Positions 46,254-57,422 are shown, counted from the first letter of the stretch. The stretch is 64,000 nt of DNA from Orobanche coerulescens (GCA_033398695.1 CM065802.1:142214096-142278095), one strand, 5' to 3'. The notes: generated by a model from the letters alone, not told the origin. Translations and numbers: made by a program.

Positions 46254-46587
46254 TTATTGTATACTTAGTGACCAACAATGATGATTACTATTGCCCACAT
46301 TAAAATAAGTTGAGAGTGTACCTTGGTCTAAGGTCATATGACATGTTGCATTGGTATCCATATACCAATTTCCATCCAGTGGAGTAAGAGAAAATGTATG
46401 CATTGCCGCCTCAATATCTGTTGGAGTGTAGCCAATAGGGGATTGGGCTACATAAGTGGAGTAGGCCTGTTGTGGTTTAGGTTCTCGAATACCAGGCTGC
46501 ATGGATTGATGTGGGTCTGACTAGTGCATTTGTGAAGTTGGACAGGGACACGGTGGAGCAGTCCTCTCTTGAGCCTATTGTCCATAC
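46254..46587 (-). pseudogene. Copia gag-protease fragment
   Basis: The minus frame reads STYVAQSPIGYTPTDIEAAM, then GNWYMDTNATCHMTLDQGTL, the copia protease active-site region. The DTGA triad is DTNA here, which should kill catalysis. Upstream residues are rich in Gln/Pro like the gag-protease linker. The fragment is cut at 46588 by CACTA B. Confidence 0.78.
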
Positions 46588-47520
46588 CACTACAAGAAAA
46601 TATGTCAAAAGTGACAACGAAAAAGTGTTGCAAAAAGTCATTATGTCTCTTTTAATGTAAAATGTGACGGTTTAGATTCGTTGCTACCATGTGTCGCATA
46701 AAACATCTTACAGATTCTCTAAAGTGACAAAAAAAACTTAGTTTTTGTATTTATTTATATGCGACTTAAACATTATCTCACTTATTCATTTTTGTTAGTC
46801 AAGAAATTGTGTTAGAAAAATCAATATGTGAGACGTATATACATCACAAGTACTAGTTTGTGAGACTATATTTATGTTGCTTATAATAGGTTGCAAGACA
46901 AAAAATTGTGCTGCAGTATGCTACTTGCGACACTTTATATCTCTTGTGATTAGGAACATGTGAAACTTTACTCATGTCACATGATATAATATGCAACACT
47001 TAGTTTGTGTCACAATTAGCACTATAGGATGCTTAACTTTGTTGCAAAATATAGTTCACGAGATACGGAACTGTGTTACCATATACTTTATACGAGAGTT
47101 TAAATTTGTCACCATTAGTAACCAGTGAGGTTTTCGTTACATTGCATATCATAGTTTGGGATACATAGAATTGTGTTACAATATCCTATATCTAAGATTT
47201 AATCATATGTCACAATTACTAGTATGCGGGGCTTTATGTATGTTTTATATCTTAATTTTCAAGAGACATGATATGTTACAGAAGAACATATGCGAGGCTC
47301 CAATATCCTTGCATGTCCTAGTCGGAGACATAAAATTATGTTATAATCTTCTAAATGAAAGACTTCACCAAAGGTTACAATTACTATAATGTAAAGCTTT
47401 ATATATATTTTTTATCCTATTTTCCAACAGAGATAATATGTTACAATAATTCAAATGTTAAGACCATGCTAATTTATGTCACAAAACATTGCTTTTGATA
47501 CATCCACATTCGTTGTAACA
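46588..47520. repeat. Left TIR and subterminal region of CACTA B
   Basis: Terminal CACTACAAGAAAA followed by many degenerate units of about 50-60 bp with words such as TGTGTCACA, TTGCGACAC and GTGTTACAA. This is the dense subterminal array expected of CACTA elements. Confidence 0.75.
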
Positions 47521-47723
47521 AATAATATTCAAGATCATTATATAGATCTCAAATAATAACACTAAAGCCTAACTGATAAGATCTTTATTATAATACTCAA
47601 ATTCGGAATAAATATTTTACTATAAATATTATTCAGAAATTAAAACAAACTTCATTTTCATAGCTAAAAAATAAACTGTAATAATATGATGCCTAACAGT
47701 TTACACCAACTGGTGTATCATAA

Positions 47724-48133
47724 TTAATCTTCATAAGCTTCATTGTTCTCTTCATAAGCTTCATTTTCATGATCATCACCATCTCTATCTCCACTGTTGT
47801 GATAAACCTCATTTATCATATTTGCAGCATTGGTAAAAGAGGTACCTTCTTGGGGTAATTTCTTGAACAATACTGCAATTATTTCCATGAATTTTTTGTT
47901 TTGTGATGCCAAACTATTGACAGTTGATGTCAAGTTCTCCACATTTTCACGAAGACTAGTAACTTCTAAATTTACTTGCACATTAGAGAATGCAGATATT
48001 GTCGGGATCTGAAGCCGAGGAAAAGATCCTAAGCCCCGGACTCTTTTGCCCTTCCGCCCACACTCATCCGCCATAATTGAAATCTCTTCTTGTGGGCTGA
48101 CTTCTATGGTTTCTGGATCACTACCTTCAGGTG
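47724..48133 (-). pseudogene. CACTA B transposase gene, 3' exon part
   Basis: The minus frame from the gypsy E junction reads APEGSDPETIEVSPQEEIS, a GRKGKRVRGLGSF basic patch, a coiled coil (SLRENVENLTSTVNSLASQN, MEIIAVLFKKL) and an acidic end (AYEENNEAYED) before TAA. An acidic/coiled-coil C-terminus is usual for TNPA/Transposase_24-type proteins. It continues from 57423 across gypsy E. Confidence 0.72.
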
Positions 48134-48138
48134 CCTCA
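48134..48138. repeat. Target site duplication of gypsy E (left)
   Basis: cctca, repeated at 57418-57422. Confidence 0.92.
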
Positions 48139-48694
48139 TGTAACACCCCAATTCACAAATGGGACATTACACGCCGAACCCTCGTGAGGTCTACCAGGCC
48201 ACATGACACATAAACCACAATGTAATCCCAAATGATGCACTCAGAAAGTAAGTAAGGCCGTGGCCTCGCCCAAAACATTTTAACGGAGTACATGAGACAT
48301 AGGTTAAATACCAATTCATTGCCCACCCAGGGGACTTAAACCAAGTTTAAAAGAAAACTGTCTAACTCCAGTACTCGACAAATGCAATGACAAAACATAA
48401 AAATACAGACTCGAGCCACATCATCAAGCCAACCCATCCTTTGCGTGCATGTCCCCTGCCTGCTCCTCAGCTCTCCCGGTACCTGAAATGCATAAGACGC
48501 ATTTCCCCCATTTAAGGGGTTAGCATTCGAATAGCTAGTGCAAGTACACAATTACACAACATTATATACAAATACGATTTTTACACAATCATCTCAATCA
48601 GATATCATTTGCCGTAAATATTCCGGAATACTACATTGGCAATCAATTCAGTTTCAATCATCATGATATCACAAAATCACAACTGGTATCCCGT

Positions 48695-48905
48695 GGCCGT
48701 ACCCCTTAGTATCGACCCCCAGACATCCCGTCGAACGCTCCGGGTGGGATACCACTTCCGCGGCCGTACCCCTTAGTATCGACCCCAGACATCCCGTCGG
48801 ACACTCCGGGTGGAAGTTTAACCACACATGCACCCAAGTCCACTTCCTCGGCCGTACCCCTTAGTATCGACCCCCAGATATCCCGTCGGACACTTTGGGT
48901 GGAAG
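48695..48905. repeat. Mid-LTR tandem repeat of gypsy E (left LTR)
   Basis: Three units starting GGCCGTACCCCTTAGTATCG at 48695, 48762 and 48850, each with CATCCCGTCG(A/G)AC. The right LTR has the same three at about 55775-55982. The reverse complement GTCCGACGGGAT is shared with the gypsy B mid-LTR repeat. Confidence 0.9.
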
Positions 48906-49555
48906 GAACACAACTCACGCACTCGAAAACCACAATTCATTAATCATTTTGAAAACACAAAATACATAATGAAATGTAATACATATACTTGCCTTGAATA
49001 AGACGAAACGAAGCAAACGACGAAGGAATAGGTTTTGGTCCGAAGAATCCTCCCAAATCCGTTCCTAACACAATAACGGTATACAACAAGTCTCAATAAT
49101 GCGGAAAGGTAAGAATTAATCCTAATTCTACCCGTTGGGAGAATTCATCGAACATCAAGAGTGCATAGGGAATTGGAATCGGTCAACGGTGTAATAACGG
49201 GATTTCATCCCATCCAATAACAAGGGAACCAAGGGTCACGAGTATACCATCGAAATCTAACAACAACATCGGTTAAATCGAATTAGAAGACGAGATCACC
49301 ACCAAACCCTCCCCAAATTCATACTAGGGTATAGGAGATCTTACCTCTTGAAGATCCAAGCACTTTTATCCGAAGAACATGTGTTAGATCCACAATCCAA
49401 GCTTCACGATCGAAAGGAGATGAAGAAAATCATACAATCAAGTGATAGATGAAGGAAAATCTCCCTCTCAAGCCTCTCTCTCTCGTATGGTTGAAGAAAA
49501 GGAAGAAAATGAGTGAATCTCATTTGTAAAAATGCGATTATAGTCTTGTTGCCAC

Positions 49556-49850
49556 GGTGTGCGCGGCCCAGCCGAAGTGTGCCGCGGCACAGGGCCAAAA
49601 ATGCGCCCAGTGATCGGCAGTGTGCCGCGGCCCATACGAATGTGCCGCGGCAGTGACTCGGCAGTGTGCCGCGGCCCCGTCGGCATGTGCCGCGGCACAC
49701 TGTACAGAAGGTTTGGCCGATAAGTGCAACACGAGTGTGCCGCGGCCCGGACGAGTGTGCCACGGCCCACGGTACAGACTGCTCGGCCAGAAACTGGACA
49801 ATGTGTGTGCCGCGGCGCACATTCCTTGTACCGCGGCCCACACCCCCCTT
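49556..49850 (-). promoter_or_regulatory. CCGCGG palindrome array, gypsy E left LTR
   Basis: About ten GTGCCGCGGC(A/C)C words in 295 bp, eight with an intact CCGCGG core and others mutated (GTGCGCGG, GTGCCACGG). A TATA-like TATAAT (minus) lies near 49537-49543, just outside the promoter-proximal end. Confidence 0.85.
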
Positions 49851-50335
49851 GGGTCCTAAAATGATGAAAAATGATCCGGGAAGAGGATAAAAGCAATAGG
49901 AATCGATATTTGGGAAACAATAACACGAAATAGAAGTACGGAAACCCCAAAACGGTCCGAGGTTCACAACCAAAATCGAATAAGGAACAAATTCCCTAAA
50001 CTTATAGGAAATTACAAAAACGGCCCAAACATCCGAAAATCACGATACAACGTCGGATTAACAATCTGAAACTCACAACATGCTCTACTCAACCATACGA
50101 ACTCATGGAAATAGGAAAATGACGAAATCGAACGAGTTTAACGAGAATCGAATACACATGCGATAAAATATAACTCAAGATGAAATTACGTAAAAACATC
50201 ATCGAGACTCATCCCAACGGAGAAACTCCAAGAACAAAATAGATTCAGAATTCCAAAACAGTGCCAAGCGAGTTGTCCGAAATGAATATAAACCGAAAAT
50301 AGAAATTACCAAAAATAGAAAACACGAATATTATA

Positions 50336-50375
50336 TTATCTCCCCCTAAAAATAAGTTTCGTCCCGAATCTTACA
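50336..50375 (-). other. Pre-PPT box and PPT of gypsy E
   Basis: The minus strand reads GATTCGGGACGAAACTTA, TTTTTAGGGGGAGATAA and then the LTR. Confidence 0.88.
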
Positions 50376-50500
50376 ACACGAATAACTCGGGGTATCTCGA
50401 TCTCATACTCTCTTTCGTCTCCCACGTGGCTTCCTCGGACCCATGCCTCGACCATTGTACTTTAACCAAATGAATGGTTTTGTGCCTGAGTTGCTTCACC
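50375..50500 (-). pseudogene. Gypsy E chromodomain, frameshifted
   Basis: In the frame shifted relative to the integrase, the minus strand encodes VKQLRHKTIHLVKVQWSRHG, then EEATWETKESMRSRYPELF and a stop at about 50375. Comparison with gypsy B (ILESRVKQL) indicates a one-base loss near 50494-50497, after which the integrase frame ends at ERR. Without it the integrase would lack its chromatin-targeting domain. Confidence 0.88.
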
Positions 50501-52016
50501 GACGCTCTAAGATCTGAATCGGCCTCTCCTCGAAGGTAATGTCGGGCCCCAACTCGATCTCTCCAAAATCAATAATATGGCTAGGGTCCGGTACGTACTT
50601 CCTAAGCTGGGAAACATGAAATACGTTATGCACGTGGCTCAGGGACGGTGGCAAACCTAACCGATATGCAAGCTCTCCAACTCTCTCTAGAATCTCGAAC
50701 GGCCTAATAAATCTAGGACTAAGTATACCCTTCCTACCGAAGCGGTAAACTCCCCGTGTTGGCGACACCTTAAGCAACACATGGTCTTCCACCTCAAACT
50801 CCAACGGTCGGCGACGTGTATCGGCATAAGTCCTCTGCCGGCTCTGGGCTGTCAGCAATCTATCGCGAATCAGGTCAATCTTCTCTCTCGTCTCAACTAC
50901 CATATCGGGCTCGGTACCAATCAGCTCGGACGCATTATCCCAACACAACGGTGATCTGCACCTCCTCCCATACAATGCCTCGAATGGTGCCATTTTGATC
51001 GAGGCATGCCAACTATTGTTGTACGTGAACTCGATCAACGGCAAGTGCGACTCCCAATCATCCTTCCAATCTAAGGCACAAGCTCTCAACATATCCTCCA
51101 ACGTCTGGATCGTCCGTTCTGACTGTCCGTCAGTCTGAGGGTGGTAAGACGTACTGAGTCTCAACTCAGTCCCCAAAGCTCGATGAACCGCCTGCCAAAA
51201 ATGTGATACAAACTGGCCATCTCGATCTGAAACAATACTCCTAGGAGTCCCATGCAATCTCACGATCTCTGTAATAAACACTCGCGCCAGCCTCTCCCGT
51301 CCCCAAGTGTCCATAATACCCAGGAAATGAGCTGATTTGGTTAGTCGATCAACAATAACCCAAATCATGTTCATTCCAGTCCGAGTCCTAGGCATCCCGG
51401 TAATAAAATCCATAGAGATGTCTTCCCATTTCCATTCCGGAATGAGATGTGGTCGTAGAAACCCCGCGGGCCGCTGATGCTCAATCTTAACCTGCTGACA
51501 GGTCAAACACTTCGCCACAAACTCGCTAACGTCCGATTTCAAATTACTCCACCAATAGTTACTCCTCACATCCTTGTACATTTTGCTCGTACCAGGATGT
51601 ATGGAATAAGGCGTAGTATGAGCCTCACTCAAAATCTTCTGTCTCAACTCAATATCATTCGGTACACATAATCTGCCGCGAAATCTCAGAACGCCATCAT
51701 CCTGAACCACAAATCCAGGGGCTTTCCCCTTCCTCACATCTTCCCTCAGCTGGACTAAAAACGGATCATCATACTGTTTCGCCTTGATATCATTAGTCAA
51801 GGACAAAGTGATCTCCAACGCACATAACTGACCCTGAACTCTCTGAACCCAAACCTCGATATTCTGACAAATAAAATCCCAACGGATCCTGCTCTGTGGC
51901 GTGAGTACCTCTAACATCTGTAACGCCACCGGTTTTCGGCTCAATGCATCAGCCATTACGTTAGCCTTACCCGGATGATAAAGTATCTTGAGGTCGTAAT
52001 CTTTAATTAGCTCCAA
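50496..52016 (-). CDS. Gypsy E integrase
   Basis: Open frame of 506 codons starting at the RNase H/integrase linker ([20 protein letters not shown]). Zinc-finger residues: H in SEAHTTPYSIHPG and CLTCQQVK. Catalytic triad: D in SMDFITGMPRT, D in IVSDRDGQFVSHF, E in GQSERTIQTLEDML; the spacing is normal. The C-terminal GPY-like region has VGELAYRLGLPPSLSHVHNV. It inserts retroelement cDNA into host DNA. The frame ends early because of the frameshift before the chromodomain. In life it would be part of a polyprotein, so the start given is not a true initiation site. Confidence 0.9.
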   Translation of the reverse strand: MELIKDYDLKILYHPGKANVMADALSRKPVALQMLEVLTPQSRIRWDFICQNIEVWVQRVQGQLCALEITLSLTNDIKAKQYDDPFLVQLREDVRKGKAPGFVVQDDGVLRFRGRLCVPNDIELRQKILSEAHTTPYSIHPGTSKMYKDVRSNYWWSNLKSDVSEFVAKCLTCQQVKIEHQRPAGFLRPHLIPEWKWEDISMDFITGMPRTRTGMNMIWVIVDRLTKSAHFLGIMDTWGRERLARVFITEIVRLHGTPRSIVSDRDGQFVSHFWQAVHRALGTELRLSTSYHPQTDGQSERTIQTLEDMLRACALDWKDDWESHLPLIEFTYNNSWHASIKMAPFEALYGRRCRSPLCWDNASELIGTEPDMVVETREKIDLIRDRLLTAQSRQRTYADTRRRPLEFEVEDHVLLKVSPTRGVYRFGRKGILSPRFIRPFEILERVGELAYRLGLPPSLSHVHNVFHVSQLRKYVPDPSHIIDFGEIELGPDITFEERPIQILERR

Positions 52017-52025
52017 CCACCTTCA

Positions 52026-52622
52026 CTATCTCATGTTCAACTCTTTTTGACTGAAGATATACTTCAAATTCTTGTGATCCGTAAATATCTTACACGACGA
52101 CCCATAGAGATAATGCCTCCAGATCTTTAAGGTGAAAACGACCGCAGCTAACTCCAAATCGTGCGTGGGGTAATTCGCCTCATACGGTTTCAACTGGCGG
52201 GACGCATAAGCAATAACCCTATCTCCCTGCATCAAAACGCATCCGAGTCCGAGGCCCGAAGCATCACTATATACCACGAAAGGCAATGCTAACGCGGGTG
52301 CGGTAGTTAGTCGTCTCTTCAACTCGTCAAAACTATTCTGTCTGTCTGCGGTCCACTCGAATTTCTGAGTCTTCTGGAGCAACTGAGTGAGCGGTTTAGC
52401 AATCCTAGAAAATCCCTCAACAAATCGACGGTAATAGCCGGCAGGACCCAGAAAACTTCTCACCTCCTTCACATTCTTAGGCGGCTCCCAAGCCAACACT
52501 GCCTCTATCTTCTGCGGATCTACCCGAACTCCCTCTGCTGAAATCACATGCCCGAGGAACATCACTTCCTCGAGCCAAAACTCACACTTAGAGAACTTCG
52601 CATACAACTGCTCAGCTCTCAA
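52026..52622 (-). pseudogene. Gypsy E RNase H
   Basis: [60 protein letters not shown] (catalytic D in YSDAS), [20 protein letters not shown] and [19 protein letters not shown]. Separated from the integrase frame by a single TAG at about 52023-52028 and from the RT by frame changes, so the polyprotein is not continuous. Confidence 0.9.
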
Positions 52623-53355
52623 AATGTCTAATACAATCCGGAGATGTAAGGCATGCTCCTCCCGTCTCCGTGAATAGATCAGAATGTCATCGATAAAGAC
52701 GACTACGAATTTGTCCAGATACTAAATAAAAACTTTTTTCATCAACTGCATGAACACTGCTGGGGCATTGGTTAGCCCGAAAGGCATAACCACAACTCGT
52801 AATGGCCATATCTCGTCCGAAAGGCAGCTTTCAGTATATCGATGTCCCGAATCCTCAACTGGTAGTAGCCCGATCGCAAATCAATCTTCGAAAAGACTGT
52901 CGCCCCCTGAAGCTGATCGAACAAGTCGTCAATCCGGGGCAAAGGGTATTTATCTTTGATGGTCAACTTGTTTAATTCTCGATAATCGATGCATAAACGA
53001 AGCGATCCATCCTTCTTCTTAACAAAAAGTACGGGCGCACCCCAAGGCGATGTGCTCGGTCGAATGTACCCTTTATCTAACAACTCTCCCAACTGATTCT
53101 TCAACTCTAACATCTACAACGGTGCCATACGGTACGGCGCTCGAGAAATAGGGGCTTCATTTGGCTCTAGATCAATAGGAAACTCCATCTCTCGATGTGG
53201 TGGTAATCCCGACAAGTCATCCGGAAATACATCGGGGTATTCACTAACAACTGGAATAGACGACAAATAAACTCCATCATCTTCCGCCTTCAGAGCGTAA
53301 CACCAGTAACCGACACAACCCTGATTCAGAAGTTTAATCGCCTTCAAGGCGCTAA
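52623..53355 (-). pseudogene. Gypsy E reverse transcriptase
   Basis: The linker GCVGYWCYALKAEDDGVYLS and SEYPDVFPDDLSGLPPHREM leads to a stop at 53114; then [40 protein letters not shown] and YGHYE. A one-base loss near 52790 moves the [12 protein letters not shown] block to another frame, a TAG lies at 52722-52724, and the catalytic [14 protein letters not shown] follows at about 52705-52660. The FIDD motif is intact but the domain is broken. Confidence 0.92.
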
Positions 53356-53700
53356 TCACACTCCCCGACCTATACGACCGACGAGGGTATGCTCGGTGCC
53401 GTCCTCGGCCACTATCGAGATGGCACGAGTCCGATAGTTCATGATAGCACCGTGACGATCCAACCAATCATATCCGAGGATCAAATCCTCACCCTTAAGG
53501 TCTATAACAATGAGATTCGAGGGCCAATCCCGGCTCCCGATCCTCACTGGGTAATCCCTAACCTCCCGGTCCCCAACCATACGATCCCCGCTGGGCGTAC
53601 TCACTACAAATGGTTCACACTCAAACAAGCACTCAAAACCAATGCGACTCACACAATTCGATGCAATAAAGGAATGGGTAGCACCCGAATCAAAAGCAAC
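53356..53700 (-). pseudogene. Gypsy E aspartic protease
   Basis: The active site VAFDSGATHSFIA is intact at about 53697-53660, followed by CVSRIGFECLFECEPFV, PSGDRMVGDREVRDYPV and GEDLILGYDWLDRHGAI. It overlaps the end of the gag frame and ends where the frame shifts into the RT linker. It would cleave the polyprotein. The domain itself looks complete. Confidence 0.88.
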
Positions 53701-54959
53701 CTTGGATGAGTAAGGATCGAGTTGTACAGCGTCACGGGCGTCGCCTCCTCTGTGCGCCTCATCTGATTCAATCGGGGGTGAACTAAACCCGAACTCGATG
53801 CTGCACGGCGATCCAACTGACCCCGACCCCTACCACGACCCGAATTCTGCGGAACATGAGTAGCTGGAGTGCTGTAATCCCTCTGATCGGCAGTGGTAGT
53901 CGGAACTCTAGTGGCCCTGGTGGCCCTCTCACAATGAGCTGCCCGATGCCCGGCCTGCCCACAAGTAAAGCAAGTAACTGGAGGAGAAGGGCAATCCTTC
54001 ATCAAATGCTCATATTGGTTGCAGTTAAAACAAACCTTGCCACCAGAAGCAACGGACTGAACTGAACGATTACCCTGAGATCCCCCAGCCTGATGAAATG
54101 GCCTCTTCCCCGGTGTAGGGGTAGACTGTGCTCTCGAAAATCGGCCACTCTTGCCGGCTGAAAAACTGCCAACCATTTTCTGTTTCTTGGCCTCGGTACC
54201 CAACTCTGATTCCGATGCGGCCATCTCGATCGCTAGAGCGCGATCCTGATACTCCTTCAAAGTGACACACATGAGTGGGGCCATACTCTACCTGATATAC
54301 GGTTTCATGCGCATATTGAAGTAACGGATTTTATCTGCCTCCGTCCTCACTTGATCTCTCACGAAACCCAACTGCTGATTGTAAGTAATGATGGCCTGAG
54401 AAATAGGCACATCCTGTGGCATAGCGGTGAAGAACTCCACAATTCTGTGCTCCTTAACTGGTGGTGGACAATATTCTGCTTCCATAGCAGCCTTGAATTC
54501 CTCCCAAGTAGCTCGACGGTCTCTGGGCGCAACGGCCTCCCACCATTCCGTAGCTTACTTATCCAGGAGGTACTGGGCAATATGTACCCTCCTGTCTTCG
54601 GGACAAGCTACAGCATCAAAGGTCCTGGACAACTAAAAGAGCCAATTCTCCCAACCGAGGGAGTCAGAAGATCCGGAGAAACGAGGAGGGTGCATCTTAG
54701 TCACCGTCTGAAGCCACTTACGAGCTTCCTCTTCAGGTGTCGGGGGCGGATTTTGGCGTCCACCCTGAGCTATCTGAGCAAGCTGGGCTACTAACTGCTG
54801 AAGTACGGCAGTAGCCCCGGCGTCGGCATTATTACCCGACGGCACTGAGTGAGAGGCTGAGTCCGCAGAGGACTGGGAAAGTGAGCCCTCTTCATTATCA
54901 GCACCCCAACCACGGCCTCGGCCGCGTCCCCTAGCTGGTCTACCACGACCTCTCAACAT
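53649..54959 (-). pseudogene. Gypsy E gag
   Basis: Start MLRGRGRPARGRGRGRG at 54959. KWLQTVTKMHPPRFSGSSDS is followed by a stop near 54633, VEAEYCPPPVKEHRIVEFF-type text (54485-54288), a stop after MRMKPYIR, and LKEYQDRALAIEMA. Two CCHC knuckles, CFNCNQYEHLMKDC and CFTCGQAGHRAAHC (about 54030-53935), are intact. A Gly/Arg stretch (GRGRGRGQLDRR) precedes the protease. A further stop sits at about 54550. Structural protein, no longer translatable as one chain. Confidence 0.9.
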
Positions 54960-55202
54960 ACTAAAGGAATAATGAAAAGAACAAGATCAGAAAGATTCAC
55001 AATTAGCAAAGTTGGTATCACAATTCATAATTCCGAACAACGCAAGAAAACGAATTACAGAAATATAAGAGTTCGAGGAGACTTACAGCCACGGGTCGCA
55101 CGAAAAGGCGGTAGCATGATGATATTAGGCTCAACGACTGATTCCAATGACGCAACTGACAGACCCAAAAATTTACCGACAGCCTAGGTATTCAAAACCT
55201 AA

Positions 55203-55214
55203 GCTCTGATACCA
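55203..55214 (-). other. Primer binding site of gypsy E
   Basis: The reverse complement is TGGTATCAGAGC, one base inside the 5' LTR. Confidence 0.93.
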
Positions 55215-55215
55215 T

Positions 55216-57417
55216 TGTAACACCCCAATTCACAAATGGGACATTACACGCCGTAGAACCCTCGTGAGGTCTACCAGGCTAACACATGACACATAAACCA
55301 CAATGTAATCCCAAATGATGCACTCAAAAAGTAAGTAAGGTTGTGGCCTCGGCCAAAACATTTTAACGGAGTACATGAGACATAGGTTAAATACCAATTC
55401 ATTGCCCACGCATGGGACTTAAACCAAGTTTAAAAGAAAACAGTCTAACTCCAGTACTCGACAAATGCAATGACAAAATATAAAAATACAGACTCGAGCC
55501 ACATCATCAAGCCAGCCCATCCTTTGCGTGCATGTCCCCTGCCTGCTCCTCAGCTCTCCCGGTACCTGAAATGCATAAGAGGTATTTCCCCCATTTAAGG
55601 GGTTAGCATTCGAATAGCTAGTGTAAGTACACAATTACACAACATTATATACAAATACGATTTTTACACAATTATCTCAATCAGATATCATTTGCCGTAT
55701 TCCGGAATACTACATTGGCAATCAATTCAGTTTCAATCATCACGATATCACAAAATCACAACTGGTATCCCGTGGCCGTACCCCTTAGTATCGACCCCCA
55801 GACATCCCGTCGAACGCTCCGGGTGGATACCACTTCCGCGGCCGTACCCCTTAGTATCGACCCCCAGACATCCCGTCGGACACTCCGGGTGGAAGTTCAA
55901 CCACACACGCACCCAAGTCCACTTCCTCGGCTGTACCCCTTAGTATCGACCCCCAGACATCCCGTCGGACACTCCGGGTGGAAGGAACACAACTAACGCA
56001 CTCAAAAACCACAATTCATTAATCATTTTGAAAACACAACATACATAATGAAATGTAATACATATACTTGCCTTGAATAAGACAAAACGAAGGAAACGAC
56101 GAAGGAATAGGTTTTGGTCCGAACAATCCTCCCAAATCCGTTCCTAACACAATAACGGTATACAACAAGTCTCAATAATGCGGAAAGGTAAGAATTAATC
56201 CTAATTCTACCCGTTGGGACAATTCATCGAACATCAAGAGTGCATAGGGAATTGGAATCGGTCAACGGTGTAATAAAGGGATTTCATCCCATCCAATAAC
56301 AGGGGAACCAAGGGTCACGAGTATACCATCGAAATCTAACGACAACATCGGTTAAATCGGATTAAAAGACGATATCACCACCAAACCCTCCCCAAATTCA
56401 TACTAGGGTATAGGAGATCTTACCTCTTGAAGATCCAAGCACTTTGATCCGAAGAACACGTGTTAGATCCACAATCCGAGCTAAACAATCGAAAGGAGAT
56501 GAAGAAAATTACACAATCAAGTGATAGATGAAGGAAAATCTCCCTCTCAAGCCTCTCTCTCTCGTATGGTTGAAGAAAAGGAAGAAAATGAGTGAATCTC
56601 GCTGAAAAAACACAGTTATAGCGCTGACTGCACAGTGTGCCGCGGCCCAGCCGAAGTGTGCCGCGGCACAAGGCCAAAACTGCGCCCAGTGATCGGCAGT
56701 GTGCCGCGGCCTGGACGAATGTGCCGCGGCAGTGACTCGGCAGTGTGCCGCGGCACACGGTACATATGGTTTGGCCGATAAGTGCAACACGAGTGTGCCG
56801 CGGCCCGGACGAGTGTGCCGCGGCAGTGACTCGGTAGTGTGCCGCGGCCCACGGTACAGACTGCTCGGCCAGAAACTAGACAATGTGTGTGCCGCGGCGC
56901 ACATTCCTTGTGCCGCGGCCCACACCCCCCTTGGGTCCCAAAATGATGAAAAATGATCCGGGAAGAGGATAAAAGCAATAGGAATCGATATTTGGGAAAC
57001 AATAACACGAAATAGAAGTACGGAAACCCCAAAACGGTCCGAGGTTCACAACCAAAATCGAACAAGGAACAAATTCCCTAAACTTATAGGAAATTACAAA
57101 AACGGCCCAAATATCCGAAAATGACGATACAACGTCGGATTAACAATCCGAAACTCACAACATGCTCTACTCAACCATACGAACTCATGAAAATAGGAAA
57201 ATGACCAAATCGAACGAGTTTAACGAGAATCGAATACACATGCAATAAAATATAACTCAAGATGAAATTACGTAAAAACATCATCGAGACTCATCCCAAC
57301 GGAGAAACTCCAAGAACAAAATAGATTCAGAATTCCAAAACAGTTCCAAGCGAGTTGTCCGAAACGAATATAAACCGAAAATAGAAATTACTAAAAATAG
57401 AAAACACGGATATTACA
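55216..57417 (-). repeat. 5' LTR of gypsy E
   Basis: 2202 bp, TGTAACACCCC...ATATTACA. Same organisation as 48139-50335: mid-LTR units (55775-55982), CCGCGG array (56635-56930), TATA-like box (56616-56622, minus). Confidence 0.94.
56635..56930 (-). promoter_or_regulatory. CCGCGG palindrome array, gypsy E right LTR
   Basis: Ten words with an intact CCGCGG core, typically GTGCCGCGGCAC or GTGCCGCGGCCC, in 295 bp. In transcription orientation the array ends about 15 bp before CTATAAC at 56616-56622. Confidence 0.88.
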
Positions 57418-57422
57418 CCTCA
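57418..57422. repeat. Target site duplication of gypsy E (right)
   Basis: cctca directly after the LTR end TATTACA. Confidence 0.92.

Larger units (their letters stand above)
48139..50335 (-). repeat. 3' LTR of gypsy E
   Basis: 2197 bp, TGTAACACCCC...ATATTATA in plus orientation; the final CA is TA here, a point change relative to the other LTR. Includes mid-LTR tandem units (48695-48905) and the CCGCGG array (49556-49850). Confidence 0.94.
48139..57417 (-). mobile_element. Gypsy E: complete Tekay-like chromovirus
   Basis: A 9.3-kb element with LTRs at 48139-50335 and 55216-57417 and a 5-bp duplication (cctca). It reads on the minus strand in the order 5' LTR (right), PBS, gag, PR, RT, RNase H, INT, chromodomain, PPT, 3' LTR. 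Long frames persist (integrase 506 codons), and the LTRs are very similar, so it looks like the youngest insertion among the complete ones. Gag, RT and the chromodomain still carry inactivating changes. It sits in an exon of the CACTA B transposase gene. Confidence 0.95.

Noticed and set aside
49404..49973. His/Arg/Cys-rich frames on both strands (also 56420-57065)
   Set aside because: Translations of the CCGCGG palindrome array and surrounding LTR; present in all frames, with no protein family.
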